From positions 62,001 through 126,000 of the forward strand of contig CP136491.1 in NCBI GenBank assembly GCA_032768795.1: a DNA stretch of 64,000 bases, read 5' to 3'. Positions 1 through 11,799 of this stretch are shown one piece after another; position 1 is the first letter of the stretch, and every line of letters starts with the position of its first letter. The position numbers were made by a program, and so were the translations under genes. This stretch comes from Tremella fuciformis. Lineage: Eukaryota > Basidiomycota > Tremellomycetes > Tremellales > Tremellaceae. The notes below the pieces were generated by a model. The model was given only the letters and a program-made list of their open reading frames with translations, ran no database searches and had not been told where the DNA came from.

Positions 1-798
1 AGAATGTTGTCCAGCTTCTGCTCTCCCAATTGATGGGCAATCTCCTCCTTCAGAGCCGCGGGGTCACGGAGATAGGTATGACCAGCTCCGTCGTCAAGCA
101 GTGCAGTCGGGAAGTCAAATGAGAGGGAGGTGGGAATGTGCCCGCTGCTGTACGACCCCTTGGGTCGGGCGTCGATGAGGTATACTCCTTCCTCGCCAAC
201 ATCTTTTCGGGAGGCCAGCTTCTGGACCTCGTCAAACTGCACGACCGCGCTCGTCGGCGCACTCGGTACGGGGTAAATCGTGGCCTGAGATCAGCTACAT
301 CCATCTACACTGTATTCTGACGGACCTCGAATGCTCTAGGCTGTCCACTCTCCAGTGGCACACCCTCTTTCACCGCACGAGGCAAGCCTCCGTCTATGAC
401 AGAAACTCGTTTGTGCCCGTATACCTGTTGTCAGAGATCGTTCGCTGAGCCTGACGAACGTGGCTCACCTTGAAGGTCCATGCCGTGCGCGGTGCCGCAA
501 AGATCCCTTCCCCATCATAGACGACGACGTGAGAGTCAGGTGTGATACCGTGTTCTCCTGCGAATTTGGCGAAACGCTCTGGCGAGGGCAACATCAGGGC
601 ATAGCCATCCGGGTGCGGTTCGGACACTGCATCCAGATCCCACCATCGTGCCCCTGGGATCCTCGGTCCGCGCTTGAACTCCTCATATGCGTTACGGTTG
701 GGGGGCGGCTCGTAAAGCCAAGACGCGTCCAGGATGACCACGTCGGGCTGGCTCAGCAGGGGAGATGTTGGAGGAATGATGAGCGGGACATCGGTCAT
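1..798 (-). CDS. Thiosulfate/3-mercaptopyruvate sulfurtransferase (rhodanese family), partial
   Basis: The gene runs off the left edge, so the 3' end is missing. The start ATG is at 796-798. The first exon encodes an N-terminal rhodanese domain with WLYEPPPNRNAYEEF, the RIPGARWWDLD motif and VVVYDGEG. Two short introns follow (about 429-472 and 278-318); after them come the linker (VYGHKRVSVIDGGLP) and the start of the second rhodanese domain (YLIDARPKGSYSSGHIP). This two-domain plan is that of TUM1/MPST enzymes, which move sulfur from mercaptopyruvate or thiosulfate to thiophilic acceptors, often for tRNA thiolation. The active-site Cys of domain 2 lies outside the window, so MPST cannot be told from TST. 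It is divergent from a flavin monooxygenase. Confidence 0.87.
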
Positions 799-1113
799 GA
801 TGAGCTGGTCAAGTCTCGCACACTCTTCCGCTCGCGCTGTTGATGTTGAGCTTCAGTCACTCGGCGTTCTCGTGGCTGACATGCATACACGACTGCATTG
901 CGACATGTGTGCTCATCCAGTGGCGCGATTGCGCAGGCCTTGGCGGCGACGCTCTCGTATTCGGCCATCCGAGGGCGGTCATCCGAGCCAGCGGTCATCC
1001 GAGTGAGCACGCACTTTCCGAGCTGCTGTCATAGTGCATGCTACCGGCCGCCGATGGCGTGAGACCGTAGAAAAGAGAGGCGCGAAGCATCGTCTACTCT
1101 GTCCAGTGACACG
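799..1113. other. Divergent promoter region, sulfurtransferase / monooxygenase
   Basis: This 315-base gap separates the two start codons. I see no gene, RNA or strong palindrome in it; the open frames here are shadows. It presumably carries both promoters. Confidence 0.5.
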
Positions 1114-2810
1114 ATGACTATCGAAGTAAAGCCGACCGTGTTGATTATTGGATGTGGACCAGCGTGAGTGTAAGAGCGCAGGCATCAACTCTGACGCCTC
1201 AGAGGTCTCGGTGCCATCGAACAGTTCAAGCGCAAAGGTTTCGACGTCGTCGCATATGACGCCAGAGACAGTGTTGGAGGCCTGTGGTGAGTAGGAGATG
1301 TAAGGGTAGCACATGTCTAAGAGCAGGAACTTTGACCCGAACCCAGCACCTTCACGCATCACCTTTGACCAGTTTGGCTATGCGATCGCCCTCACCCAAG
1401 CGGAACAAGAGGGGCGACCTGTCGCGCCTCCCACTCCAGTGTATGCCGGAGTCAAAGCGAACACTCCCAAAGTAAGATTACCCCTCCCAGTACAGTTTTG
1501 GCACTGCTGACCGGCAGGATGTGATGCCATACCGCTCACACCCCTACCCAGCCGGCACAGACGACGCGCCCACATACAAAGTGATAAAGCAGTACCAGGA
1601 TCGCCATGCGAAGCAGTACATGGAGTACATCCGCCTCGGGCGTGTCGTCACGCGTTTGCGGCACACACCCGAAGGCCATGCTGCGCAGAAACGGTGGCTC
1701 GTAGAGTGGACTCCGTCGGAGACGAGCAATGACCCGCACATTGGCACAGCCTTCGAGGAGTCATTCGATCACGTCGTCGTGGCTAATGGATCTGACTCGC
1801 GGCCGTTCATCCCATTCGTCGACGGCCTCTGGAACTGGAGAGGGCAGATGGAGCATTCGCGGTGGTACCGGCGGCCGGAGACATACGCGGGAAAGGTGAG
1901 TCATCGCTTGGAGGCAGGGGCTGATTGCAGACCGTCCTCGTTGTTGGTGCGGGCCCGTCCAGTGCCGACATTGTACGAGAACTGGGATTGTTGAAGGTCG
2001 AAAACAGCCCATTCGCAGCCAAGAAGGTGTACCGATCCTACCGCGCCAAATTGCGCTACGATACCGAGCTGGAAAAAGGATGGCGGGACCACATACACAG
2101 CGTTGGAGCTGTAGCACGGGCAGAAGCGCCGCACAAGGACTGTTCGAATGGGTCGATCATCACTGCCAAGGGCGAGACTTTGGATGACATAGACGTGGGT
2201 CATTCTCGGCTCAGTGATAGGTGCTGATTTACAGATCATCATCTTCGCCACTGGCTTCGTCGCACGGTTCGAGTTCTGCCGGCCAACGGATGCCCCCTTC
2301 GACAAGGCGCCTTTGCTTCGCTACCCCTCTGTTCCTGTAGGAGCAAGCGCACCGCCGTCAGACAAAGTCGGCCCACATACACTTGAGGGTGGCCATCGTG
2401 AGTTGCCCTGACCGTATGGAGCTGACTTCAGGTGTTCACAATCTGGACGCCTATCAGCTCTTCTACCTCCCCGACCCCACACTGGCGTTCCTCCTTCTGC
2501 ACGCCGAAGCCATCCCTTGGCCCTTCTCAGAGATGCAAGCAAGAGTTGTTGCGTCCTACTGGACAGGAACCAAGTTTGAGCTTCGACCTCATCCTGACGA
2601 GGACAACGACTCCCATGCCGTGCTTGTGCTAGGTCATCCCGGAGAGTGGGTAATATAGCAGATCCTAGCTCCCAGCTAACTCGCAGATTTGACTATGCCG
2701 AGCATCTGCTCAAGCTTATTGGGGAGGGAGGCCCAGAAGAGGTAGATAGGGAGGGTCGTTGGGGCGAGTGGCCAGAATTCAAGAAGGCAATTCGAGCAGC
2801 CATCGATTAG
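1114..2810 (+). CDS. Flavin-containing monooxygenase (FMO-like)
   Basis: After splicing, the protein starts MTIEVKPTVLIIGCGPAGLG, an FAD-binding GxGxxG fold, followed by DARDSVGGLW, the usual end of the first beta-alpha-beta unit. A second Rossmann motif, TVLVVGAGPSSADI (about 1930-1975), is the NADPH site. IIFATGF near 2240 is the FMO ATG motif. The C-terminal half (YLPDPTLAFLLLHAEAIPWPF) matches fungal FMO relatives. At least five short GTGAGT...CAG introns break the gene. These enzymes oxygenate soft nucleophiles (N or S) using NADPH and O2; the substrate cannot be inferred. The start ATG (1114) was chosen because it directly precedes the Rossmann strand. The neighbouring sulfurtransferase could hint at a sulfur substrate, but that is speculation. 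Confidence 0.82.
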
Positions 2811-2927
2811 AGTAGACGGACTATCTAGCATGTGTAACACGTCTCGGGATGCATCTCTCTTGTATGGTCACCCTGTGGCCGTAGCATACAACACGTCACG
2901 TCGAACCATACACGTAGGACTTGACTG

Positions 2928-5227
2928 CTACTGCAAGCCAGTCAACAGCCCGTCGTTCAGAAAATGGAAGCTGTCTCCCCATTGCGGCCACGCGAACGAA
3001 GGATCCCCTACCAGCTCGGCCAGACTGGCCGCGGTATTGGGGGTCAGAGCCGGCTCGGAGCTGATCGGGACGGGCAGCAGGCTCAGACGCCTTTGCTCGG
3101 CTTTGCGAGCCAATATGCGGATAGCCGCAGTGTCCTGCGTGGTCGTGTCCGAGTCGATGCTCCGCAGTAGATGTGTGAGTAGGTCGGCGGCGGTCTCTGC
3201 CACAGGGTAGCGAGGCGACATTGCGGACAGCAAGTCGATGGTTGCCAGCAGGTTGGATCGCTGCTCGAAGGCTATATCGCTTGACCGCCCCATGCATGCG
3301 ACAAGGGTATGGCCTGCAGCTGTGATGTGGGACACCGCATCGAAGCCCCACAGTCGTAGCAGGCGAAGGTGTCGCAGCTTGGCGTAGATCCGAATGGTTT
3401 CTGAGGAGAACTTGCACGCTTGGAGTGTCGCCTCCGACGTCGACAGACCGGACATCGATAGGCCGGCTTCGATCTCTTCGACGAGATGCTGTCGGGCAAT
3501 GAGCGTGCGCACAAAGAGGATGGTCACGCGGACATGAGCAGAGTGCCAGTATGGTGATTCCGTCGGGTCCACTGCAGGGTCATACGATGTCTGGCATAGG
3601 TGAGGGGGCAGCGAAGATTCTATCTCGTCGAGCCTTTCCTGACTCAGAGCGTGCGCTGCAACAGCTGAGTCGCCAGGGTGTTTGTGCAGACCGTTTGCGG
3701 GTGTATTGATGGCGACCAGTACCTGATATCAGCCAAGAATGCAATGCACGCTCACATTCTCCATGACCCAGAACACCTCGTTGAGAACGATGCCTGCCGC
3801 TATTGCCATGGCAGGGGTGCTCGGGGGTTGAGGGAGGATCTCGGTCTTCGTTATTCGTTCATCGCTGACCTGAGCTGGGGGGTCGACATTGCCTTTCGTC
3901 AGCGCGAGGAGTCGGCAGTGACATACAATCTGAAAGCCGAAGTAGAGGCGGGCGGCCTTGGGAATACGCGATGGCGATGTCCAGGGAGTATAGTGCCCAA
4001 AAGAGTCGAATCCGGATCTGTTGTAAGTCCCTACCCAGCCTTTAGAACGTACTTGAGCCGTGACTGGATCCATGCTGAACGCGTCGGTGTTACGATGCAG
4101 TCCAGTAGCATATGCGAGGCCGACAGCCTCGCCTATCAAGCCTGAGAACACTCCTGCCGACGCTTTCTGGCCTTCGGCGTACAGGGCAAGATCTGCTCGT
4201 TAGGATTGCTCTTTCAAGGCCACTTGAACTTGGACATGCGGTACAAGGCAAGAACATGCCGAATGTCCAAGCGGTTCTTGCTGCGTCGAAGCAAATCGAG
4301 TGCGAGCTCGTACAGTCCGACACCGCCAGCGATCCCTACTTGCCCATTGATCAAGGCTTGCGCCCCGTCAACCACACGGCACGTATACGCGAGTATGCTC
4401 AGAAGCATTGCACCGTATTGCGCCGTACAGGGCAGACGGCGCTCAGTGACCGCGATGAATTCCTGCTAGTCAGCCAGCACGCTGTGGTAGGCAAGAGGCT
4501 GGCACCGATAGGAATGACGGTTTGTGCAGCAGGGGAAATCGCAGTGCTGGATGTGAGCGATCGCAGGCAGTGCTTGACTCACGGGACTTGAAGAACAGTC
4601 CCAGCAGACTTGCCATCAGAGCACTCGGACATCGTTGCAGGCACAGATCCAGATAATCACTATCCGTGGCTGCCGGGGAAACAATGCCCAGCGCTGCCGA
4701 CGAGTGAGAGTCGAATTGGGTCACAGCACCTTGACTCTCGGTCACTTCCAATGTGCGAAGCAGACCCAGTCTCGCAAACAGAGGCATTCCACTGGAGGGT
4801 CCAGAATGCATGATCTGATCGTCGGGGTCAATCAGGAGCAGGTGCTGACGGTCCGTCGTCTTGTCGCTGGAGGACATCTGAGGACGCCCCGGGGAAGACT
4901 CCACCCCGATGTTGACCATATCGTGCATCTCACTCCCCCTCACGCGCTTGGGCGACGGACGGGCAGATTCATTGCGCTTCACTCGACGTTTGACATAACG
5001 TCTGCAAGGATGTCAGAAACGCCCATCACATCTATGTAGCCTTACGGAAGCGTAAAAGTGCACTCCTGGCCCGCCTTCGAACAGCGAGCACAAGGACGCA
5101 GACCATCGCAGCCCACCTTGCGTTTGCGACAGATGTCGCATGCCACGGCCATCTTGTACCGGAGAGCCGAGGGGTCTCCATCCTCGAGCTCGCCAGACCT
5201 CGGGCTTGCGCTGCGTGTCGTGCTCAT
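2928..5227 (-). CDS. Zn2Cys6 transcription factor with fungal-specific domain, beside DUR3
   Basis: Starting at the ATG at 5225-5227, residues about 30-56 form a complete Zn(II)2Cys6 cluster: C-DI-C-RKRKVG-C-DGLRP-C-AR-C-SKAGQE-C. After a basic, serine-rich linker (KRVRGSE, about 4930) the middle region around 3750-4600 shows the fungal-specific regulatory domain: DSDYLDLCLQRCPSALMASLLGLFF, GEAVGLAYATGLHRN and LFWALYSLDIAIAYSQGRPP. Several short introns split it. Such proteins bind CGG-type sites and control catabolic genes. It is divergently transcribed from the urea transporter at 5576 across 348 bp, so it may regulate that gene; this is inference from position only. Exact intron borders in 4150-4600 are uncertain. 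Confidence 0.83.
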
Positions 5228-5575
5228 TGTGTGTCGGTCGTTGACAAGACGAGTGGGAAGAGTTCGGGGCTCGGAATGTCCGAGCCATGGTATTTATCTT
5301 CTGCTTGGCAGGCGTCTCAGTCCTCAGCCTTCGGGCATTTAAGCCCTTCCCCTCGATGGCTCATTTGTGCGTTATCTATACTTTCAGTGGCGTGCTTCTT
5401 GTTCGCCATCGATACGGGCTCGGTCATCCGATATCGCCAATTCACACATGCATCCTCCGAGCGGCGTTCATTGCTCAGCTGTTTGGACATGTCTCCAAGA
5501 TAGACTTATAATGCTGGTCTGTGGGTGCGTGGGAACACACGTCAAACAGAACATTCCGTGCATCACTCGTCTGAC
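5228..5575. promoter_or_regulatory. Divergent promoter with GATA-type sites (regulator / DUR3)
   Basis: The 348-bp gap between the regulator and the urea transporter contains TTATCT at 5372-5377 (AGATAA on the minus strand) and AGATAG at 5498-5503. Both fit HGATAR, the site of fungal nitrogen GATA factors. Urea permeases are classically under nitrogen catabolite control, so the sites are plausible, but six-base motifs occur often by chance. Confidence 0.4.
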
Positions 5576-8105
5576 ATGTCCCTGCTTCCTCAAGGCGCCG
5601 GCTATGCCATCAGTCAGTCTTCTCGAAATACGGAAAAACACAGCTGATTTGCCCAGTCCTGGCAGGCGGCGCATTCTTCGCCGTCGGCATGAACGCGCTC
5701 ACTTGGGTTCAACGTCGCTATACCGGTCGAGACCCTTCCAAGATTGAAGAGTTCTCTTCGGCGTCGCGCTCAATCAACACCGGCATGTACGTATGCTACA
5801 AAAGCAGAGCTGGAGCAACACCTCTGATTGTCCAGCCTGTCGGTGGCGATTACCAGTGCATGGGTCTGGGCAGCCGTCTTCCTTCAGACAGGTACCCTGA
5901 CCTATCTCTATGGTGTCTCTATCCCATGGTGGTTCGGCATGGGTGGTTTCGTTGGTGCGTTATCCTTCAAGCCCTGAGACTCTGCTCATCATCAGAAATC
6001 GCGGCCTTTGCATTCGTCTCTTCCAAAGTCAAGGCAAACGCAGGTGGTGCCTCAACGTAGCTCCTAACCCTCACAAGTCTGAGTACATTTTTAGCTGACA
6101 GACCAGCTTTCTGCAAGTTGCAAAAGTCCGTTTCGGCACTCTTGGTCACCTCGCATACATGTTCGCCGCAGTGGTCGCCAACTTCGTTGTCGGCAGTGAG
6201 ATTCTCATCGGCGGCGCCGGTGTCCTCGCTGGCATGACGGGTATGAGCCAGATTGCGGCCATCTGGCTCCTCCCCACCGTCATTGTCGTATATGGTAGGC
6301 CTCTCCGCACTAATCGCATCCTCGTGCTGAGTTCAGTCCTGACCGGTGGTCTGCGCGCGACCTTCATGTAAGCTGTGTTGACGTGTGTTTGGGGTCGTGC
6401 CAACGACCAGCGCCGACTACCTGCACTGCGTCATCCTCTTCACCTGCTTGCTGGTCCTGGTACTTTCCACCTACACCCGCGGAGACGTCATCGGCTCTCC
6501 TGGCAAACTGTACGAGCTTTTGCTAAACGCCGATCAAGTCGCACCTGCTGTTGGAAACGGTCACAGCTCGTACCTCTCGTTCCGTAGCGACGGCGGCATG
6601 TGTGGGTGCTCGGCAGGTGCGAGGAGTGACGCTCATCCGAAGACTACGCTGTCACTGCTGCGACCTCTTTCTTCGGTCTGTCCTTCTGTGACCAGTCATA
6701 CTGGCAGCGCAGCATCGCCGCTCGTCCCGCCGGGACCAGCAAAGGATTCATTTTTGCCGGGTGCTTCTTCTTCTCCAGTTAGTGCGAGCGTTCCATCGAC
6801 AGGGCATTGCTCAGACCCAGTCGCCTTCGCCATCGGGTCGTCGATGGGTCTCGCCGCGCGTGCCCTGGAATCGACACCGGCATGGCCAACATACCCCACA
6901 CCCTTGTCTGCCGCAGAGATCGGCGCGTGAGTCTAGCCAATATATATTGCAAAAGCGTCTTGCTGAGAAACAGTGGTCTGGCAGGCCCTTACGCCAGCGT
7001 AGCCATTCTTGGGAAGGCCGGTCCCGCCATGTACTCCATCATCGCGTTCATGGCTACAACCTCGGCATTCAGTGCGCAGCTCGTCGCCGTGTCCACCATC
7101 GCCTCGTACGACATGTGAGAGGTGTCCGAGCTTGCTGAAGGATTGAAGCTGATCCCAGCTACCGCGAGTACGTCAACAAGGGCGCGTCCAACCGCAGCAT
7201 GATGGCGGTCAACCACGGCGTCGTGGTGGGTTGGGCCATCTTCATGGCGGGCATCAACACTGCCTTTGCCCACATTGGGCTCGATCTCAACTTCCTGTTT
7301 TACTTCATGGCCGTCTGCACGTCCGGCGCCGTGTTCCCCATCGGCCTGCTCATGTGCTGGAAGAAGCTCAACAAGGTCGGCGCCATCAGCGGCGTCCTCG
7401 GCGGTCTCGCCATCGGCTTTGTCGCGTGGCTGGTCACTTGCAAGACGACACTCGGATCTATCAACACCACCAACCTGACAGGGAGCAAGGTCATCCTGGC
7501 CGGCTCGCTCTCGGCGCTTGGAGCCGGTGCCATCATCTCTATTGGACTATCCCTGCTCTCGCCTGCAGACTTCGACTTTGACCTCACCCGCGCTATCGGC
7601 AGTGTTGTAGCGGATGTCCCGACGTCTGGCGCCAATTCGGAAAAGGACCTACACGCTGTCGACGCCCATCTTGAGCCCGCCCTGGCACAAGTCGAGGGAG
7701 GCGGCCGCACCATCGAGGCCGATGCAGAATATGCAGAGCAGGTGGTCAAGCTTGAGAAGGGCCAGACGCGCTTCCGACTCATCACGGCTGCTTTCCTCCT
7801 GGTCATTCGTAAGTCGAATTATCCCATCGCGAAATCGGCTGATCAGACTAGTGGTCCTCATCCCGGCCCCACTCTCTGGCACGGCTGTCGTTTACACCAA
7901 GGGGCTGTTCACACTGCAGTGTGTGGCGGCAGCAACGTTTGTATTCATCAGCGCACTTCTTGTAATCTTTGTAAGTCTGCTCCAGCTAAAGCGGCACGCG
8001 CTCATACGGCAGTGGCCCATCGTTGAAGCCTGGAAGGATCTCAGGGTGATTGGCGGGCGTATCGCCCGCAATGAGCGAGTCGACGTTGTTCGAACACAGG
8101 AGTAG
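5576..8105 (+). CDS. DUR3: DUR3-like urea/H+ (sodium:solute symporter family) active transporter
   Basis: The ATG at 5576 gives MSLLPQGAGYAIILAGGAFF, then NALTWVQRRYT, the usual DUR3 N-terminus. Later exons give SAWVWAAVFLQTGTLTYLYGV, TLGHLAYMFAAVVANFVVGSE, VLTGGLRATF, DQSYWQRSIAARP (a family hallmark), FAIGSSMGLAARAL, PTYPTPLSAAEI and ALLVIFWPIVEAWKDL at the end. Many transmembrane segments are evident. About ten short introns occur. The last (7977 to about 8013) could be read through in frame, but splicing restores the family C-terminus. A hydrophilic insert near 7600-7780 (SEKDLHAVDAH to VVKLEKGQ) is a cytoplasmic loop. The plasma-membrane protein imports urea, and in related fungi polyamines, for nitrogen. 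The paired Zn2Cys6 gene and GATA sites fit nitrogen regulation. Confidence 0.9.
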
Positions 8106-8353
8106 CCAGCCTTCCAATAGACGATACCTTTCCTTGGGATGCTGAGCCGACGTTTGTCATATGCAAGCGTGTTAGACTTGCCTTGGTATTGTACAATCTT
8201 GGATATTCGACTACACACATCACCTCAAGACAGCTTTATGCCGCGGCTCAGGGATGACTGCGGTTGTCCCAAAAGTGTGACTCAGGCTCGCTGAGCCTGG
8301 CTGATTCTCCGCCGCCACTCGTGTCGAAAAAGTCAAAGTCGAAAATCTACTCA

Positions 8354-9952
8354 TCAGCCTCTTCCTGTGTTCGTGGCTGAGCAACTGACATCGCCCAAGT
8401 CCAGGAACTCTGCTTCACCTCCATGCACACGACGTTTGCGCAACTCGATGAAGCCTTGCGCGCACTTGCACTTTGCCTCCGCCCAATCCTCCTGACCCAG
8501 GTTGACCTTGACTAGGAGGATCGCCGCGTAAAGCGTGACATAATTCCATGGCTCGCCGTTGTAACTCTGCAAGAAGCGATGTTCTATGATCGGCAGACAT
8601 CGCTCTAGCAGCTGGACGTCCTCGATCGTCTGTCGTCGCAGTGCGATACGAGCAAGGGTCAGGGCAGCAAAGAGAAAGTCTTCCCGGATATGAAGGTGGA
8701 CCGAAAGGTCGAGTGTGCGCGTGATGATATCGCGTGAGATCTGCTGGCATATATCCTCCGACAGTCGATGGTCGCCCTTGAGAAACGGTCGATGTATCTG
8801 GAGGATGTACGACTGTAGCTGCGTGCGAGCATGTAGCGGCTCCTCGGGTATCGCTTGGGTCAGCTGATGTGTGTAACGCAGCACGTCGTCGTATTCGATG
8901 TGCCGAGATAGCCCGTTGAGCCGCTGAGATATCTCCAAGCGAAGAGGGAAGGTAGCGCTCTGCTCGTCGTCCTCGACAGTAACATCCGGGATGCTGTATA
9001 GCAACGTGGGCAGCCCGTACTCGCACGAGTTCTGCAGATCCAGTTCTCGAATCACTCGCCAGATCCTGCGCTGCATCTCCCTGTGGTGGAGCGTGTCACA
9101 GTGAAGGCTCTCGAGGATCGCCTGTTGGACTAGAGCGCCCGTCTCGGTCCAGTGCCGCTTCTTGTGTACGTTGTTGACCCTTTTGGCGAGGTACACCAAG
9201 CACCAGACCTGAAAGTCGATCAATTGCCGCCGCTTCGGCCCTCTTGTCTCGAGCCATCGCTCGCATGTCCATATCCATTGCCCTGGCATCGAGCGATACT
9301 GGTCGGCAATAGCGGACGAGTCTGACGAGATGGCACAGCTCATCATTGCCAGCTGTAGCGCCACAAGGGCCGAGGGACGCACTTCCTTCACATAGTCTCG
9401 CTGAAACGTAGGGACATCCAGGATGCGTATCGCCGGTTCGAAGTGTTCGAGGTAGAAGCCGATGAGATAGTCCATCTCGGTCCGAGGAGGAAGCAGTGCT
9501 TCCAGGGGGACCTGAACGTGGTTCTGGTGTTTGGGCTTCTGCAACGATACGCCAGATGGCTTCAGCCATTCTTCCAAAGTCTCGTCGATGAACGCCATGA
9601 GGCCGGGTATCTGGGGTCATCAGCTGTGGAGGGTATCTTGACTCACCTCAGCGAAGAACCTGATACCGCTGTGGCGTGTGTAGTAGCCAGATGGTCTGCG
9701 ATTCTGAAATGGAATCGGAATAGCCAGAGGCGGTTTCTGGGGCTTTTCCACCGTCGGCTCATCGCGCTGGGGTCGGGGCCGGTCAGGCGTGTCGTACACA
9801 CATATCTTACCGCGGTGCTTGCACCGTGCACATGGGGACTCGCGATCACATGCCAACTGCTCGTCAGTCGCGAAGATGATTCCACGACCCACCTTGCGCC
9901 TTTTGCACTCTGTACAGCTCAGCTGTGCTCGTCGCCGACGGATAGGAGTCAT
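8354..9952 (-). CDS. Zn2Cys6 transcription factor paired with a monocarboxylate-type MFS
   Basis: The start is the ATG at 9950-9952 (MTPIRRRRAQLS); an upstream GTG in the same frame is unlikely. The zinc cluster is cut by a 36-nt intron (9857-9892). Splicing gives C-TE-C-KRRKLA-C-DRESP-C-AR-C-KHRGKI-C, with perfect spacing. A second intron near 9611-9646 joins GIRFFAEV to IPGLMAFIDETLEEWL. The remaining ~410 residues are a fungal_trans region: LIGFYLEHFEPAIRILDVPTFQRDY, ALVALQLAMMSCAISSD, HCDTLHHREMQRRIWRVIRELDL and IHRPFLKGDHRL. It is nuclear and probably activates the divergent transporter at 10132, since the start codons are only 179 bp apart. The short first intron is open in frame, so retention would insert 12 residues inside the zinc cluster. 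Confidence 0.86.
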
Positions 9953-10131
9953 GTTCACTTGCTGACTGGCTTTCGGCCGTCTCTCAACAATAGTCTCGGT
10001 GTTAACCACGTGGAGCGGAGCGGAGATGGCCTCGGAGATGCTTAAGTCCGAGTGGCAGATGGTATTTAACCAAGACCTGAGAGCGAGTGGCTGATTCCCG
10101 ACGATACAAAGAAGGAAGCAAGAAAAGTAGC

Positions 10132-11485
10132 ATGTCAGAAACAGGCAAGCAAGAGAGCAAGCAAACAGGCATCATGACTGCCCCCGACTTTGCAGAGGGC
10201 GGCACGCGGGCTTGGCTCGTTGTGGCAGGATGCTGGTGTACCTCGTTCACTTCGTTCGGCATCGTCAACACATTTGGGCGAGTTCTCTACCACATTCTGA
10301 GAGCAACAGCACTGACGCGCAGCGTATACGAGACGTTTTACCGTGAAAACTTCCTCTCCTCTTACTCGCCCTCATCCATCGCATGGATCGGCTCGATCCA
10401 AGCCCTCGCCCAGCTGTCCATCGCCGTGATCGGCGGACTGGTGATGGACAAGTTCGGCCCAATGGTGGGTCAGCAGCACCCAGAGTTCATAGCTGAGAGC
10501 AGGCTGTCATCTGGCCGTTCTCCTTCCTTCTCGTCGTCGCCATGATGCTCATCAGCCTCTGCACGCAATTCTACCAGTTCATCCTGTGCCAGGGCGTCCT
10601 CCTGGGGGTTTCCGCCGGTCTGATCTATGCGCCCGCTTTCTCGGTCGTCGGCCAGTACTTCTACGTCAAGCGCCCCCTCGCCATGTCACTCGCATCCACC
10701 GGATCGCCCATCGGCGGCATCATCTACTCGGTCGTGCTCACCAAGCTCATCCCCGAGGTCGGGTTCCCGTGGGCACAGCGCACCTGCGCCTTCATGAGCT
10801 TCTTCCTGCTGTCCATCGCGGCAATCACCATACGCCCCACCGGCGTCAAGCGTAAAGGTAGCGGGCTCCTCACTGAGGCGTTCAGGAAGCCCGCATACAC
10901 ATTGCAGATCGTCGCCGTCTTCCTCGTCATGTTCGGCCTGTGGACGCCGTACTTTTACCTCGCCGACTACGGCCTCGCGCATGGGATCGACCTGGGCGGA
11001 TACTTCTTCGCCTTCCTGAATGGCGGATCATGCGCCGGGCGCATCTTCGCCGGTCTCATTGCCAACTATGTCGGACAGTACAACGTCGTCACGGCGGCAA
11101 TCTACGCGGGGGCCATCTTGCTCTTTTGCTGGCTGGCCATTGCGTCCAAGGCCGGCTTGATCGTGCTCGCGGTCTTGTACGGCGCAGCGAGCGGGACCGT
11201 CATCGCCTTGATGTCTTCCACCATTGCGCACACTGCGGATCATCCTTCCCAGGTGAGTATACTCTGTTGCAAAGGGACGCGAGCTAATATCAGATCCCGA
11301 CATATATGGGCCAGGCGTTGTTCATAATCGGGTTCGCTGGTCTGGCCGGTACGCCGGTCACTGGCGCACTGATCACCCAGAGCTTCTCGCATGGTATCAT
11401 ATTTAGCGGGGCGATTGTGATGGCAGGCGCGGTGTTCATGACGGCCGCCAGATGGTTCTACGCCAAGGACAAGTTGGTCGCTTAG
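10132..11485 (+). CDS. MFS transporter, monocarboxylate porter (MCT) family
   Basis: The protein starts MSETGKQESKQTGIMTAPDF and then has GGTRAWLVVAGCWCTSFTSFG, the first helix typical of fungal MCT-like proteins (TC 2.A.1.13). Other family features are SSYSPSSIAWIGSIQALAQL, GLIYAPAFSVVGQYFYVKR, ASTGSPIGGIIYSVV, FFAFLNGGSCAGRIFAGLIA and the C-terminal QALFIIGFAGLAGTPVTGALI. About twelve transmembrane helices are expected. Introns lie at about 10465-10512 and 11253-11294. A third, 10278-10322, has an unusual GC donor (GCGAGT...CGCAG); it can be read through in frame, but splicing gives the family-like SFGIVNTFGVYETFY. The substrate is unknown; fungal relatives include riboflavin, carboxylate and esterified-sugar carriers. 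The divergent Zn2Cys6 gene is the likely regulator. Confidence 0.85.
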
Positions 11486-11799
11486 AGATAGACGAAGATC
11501 ACGTACCTGCTCCAGTCTGTCCCCCGCTCAACTCATGTTAGACTCCATGTATCGCGTCATTCAAAGGGTGTCCTCGGCAGCGAGTGACACAGCGGTCATG
11601 AAATGGTCGTGTCGCCTGAACCTATCCACCTGGCAGTATGACAGTGAAGTCCAAGCATGTTGAAGCATAGCAAGTAAGCTCGAGACACGGCTGCGGGAAA
11701 GTCGACACCAAGTCACCGTGAGAAAGCCTTTGCCGCATTTCCGATACCGAACCTCAAGTTGTGCTACGCTTCGACATCATTGCCTCTGAACTGGCCGGC
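11486..11799. other. Intergenic region
   Basis: These 314 bases between the MCT-like gene and the mannosyltransferase should hold the first gene's terminator and the second gene's promoter. I see no repeat, palindrome or small gene. Confidence 0.4.

Noticed and set aside
10087..10131. Upstream GTG start for the MCT-like gene (and a similar GTG start at 10009 for its divergent regulator)
   Set aside because: Non-ATG starts are very rare in fungal nuclear genes, and good ATG codons lie just downstream at 10132 and 9952.
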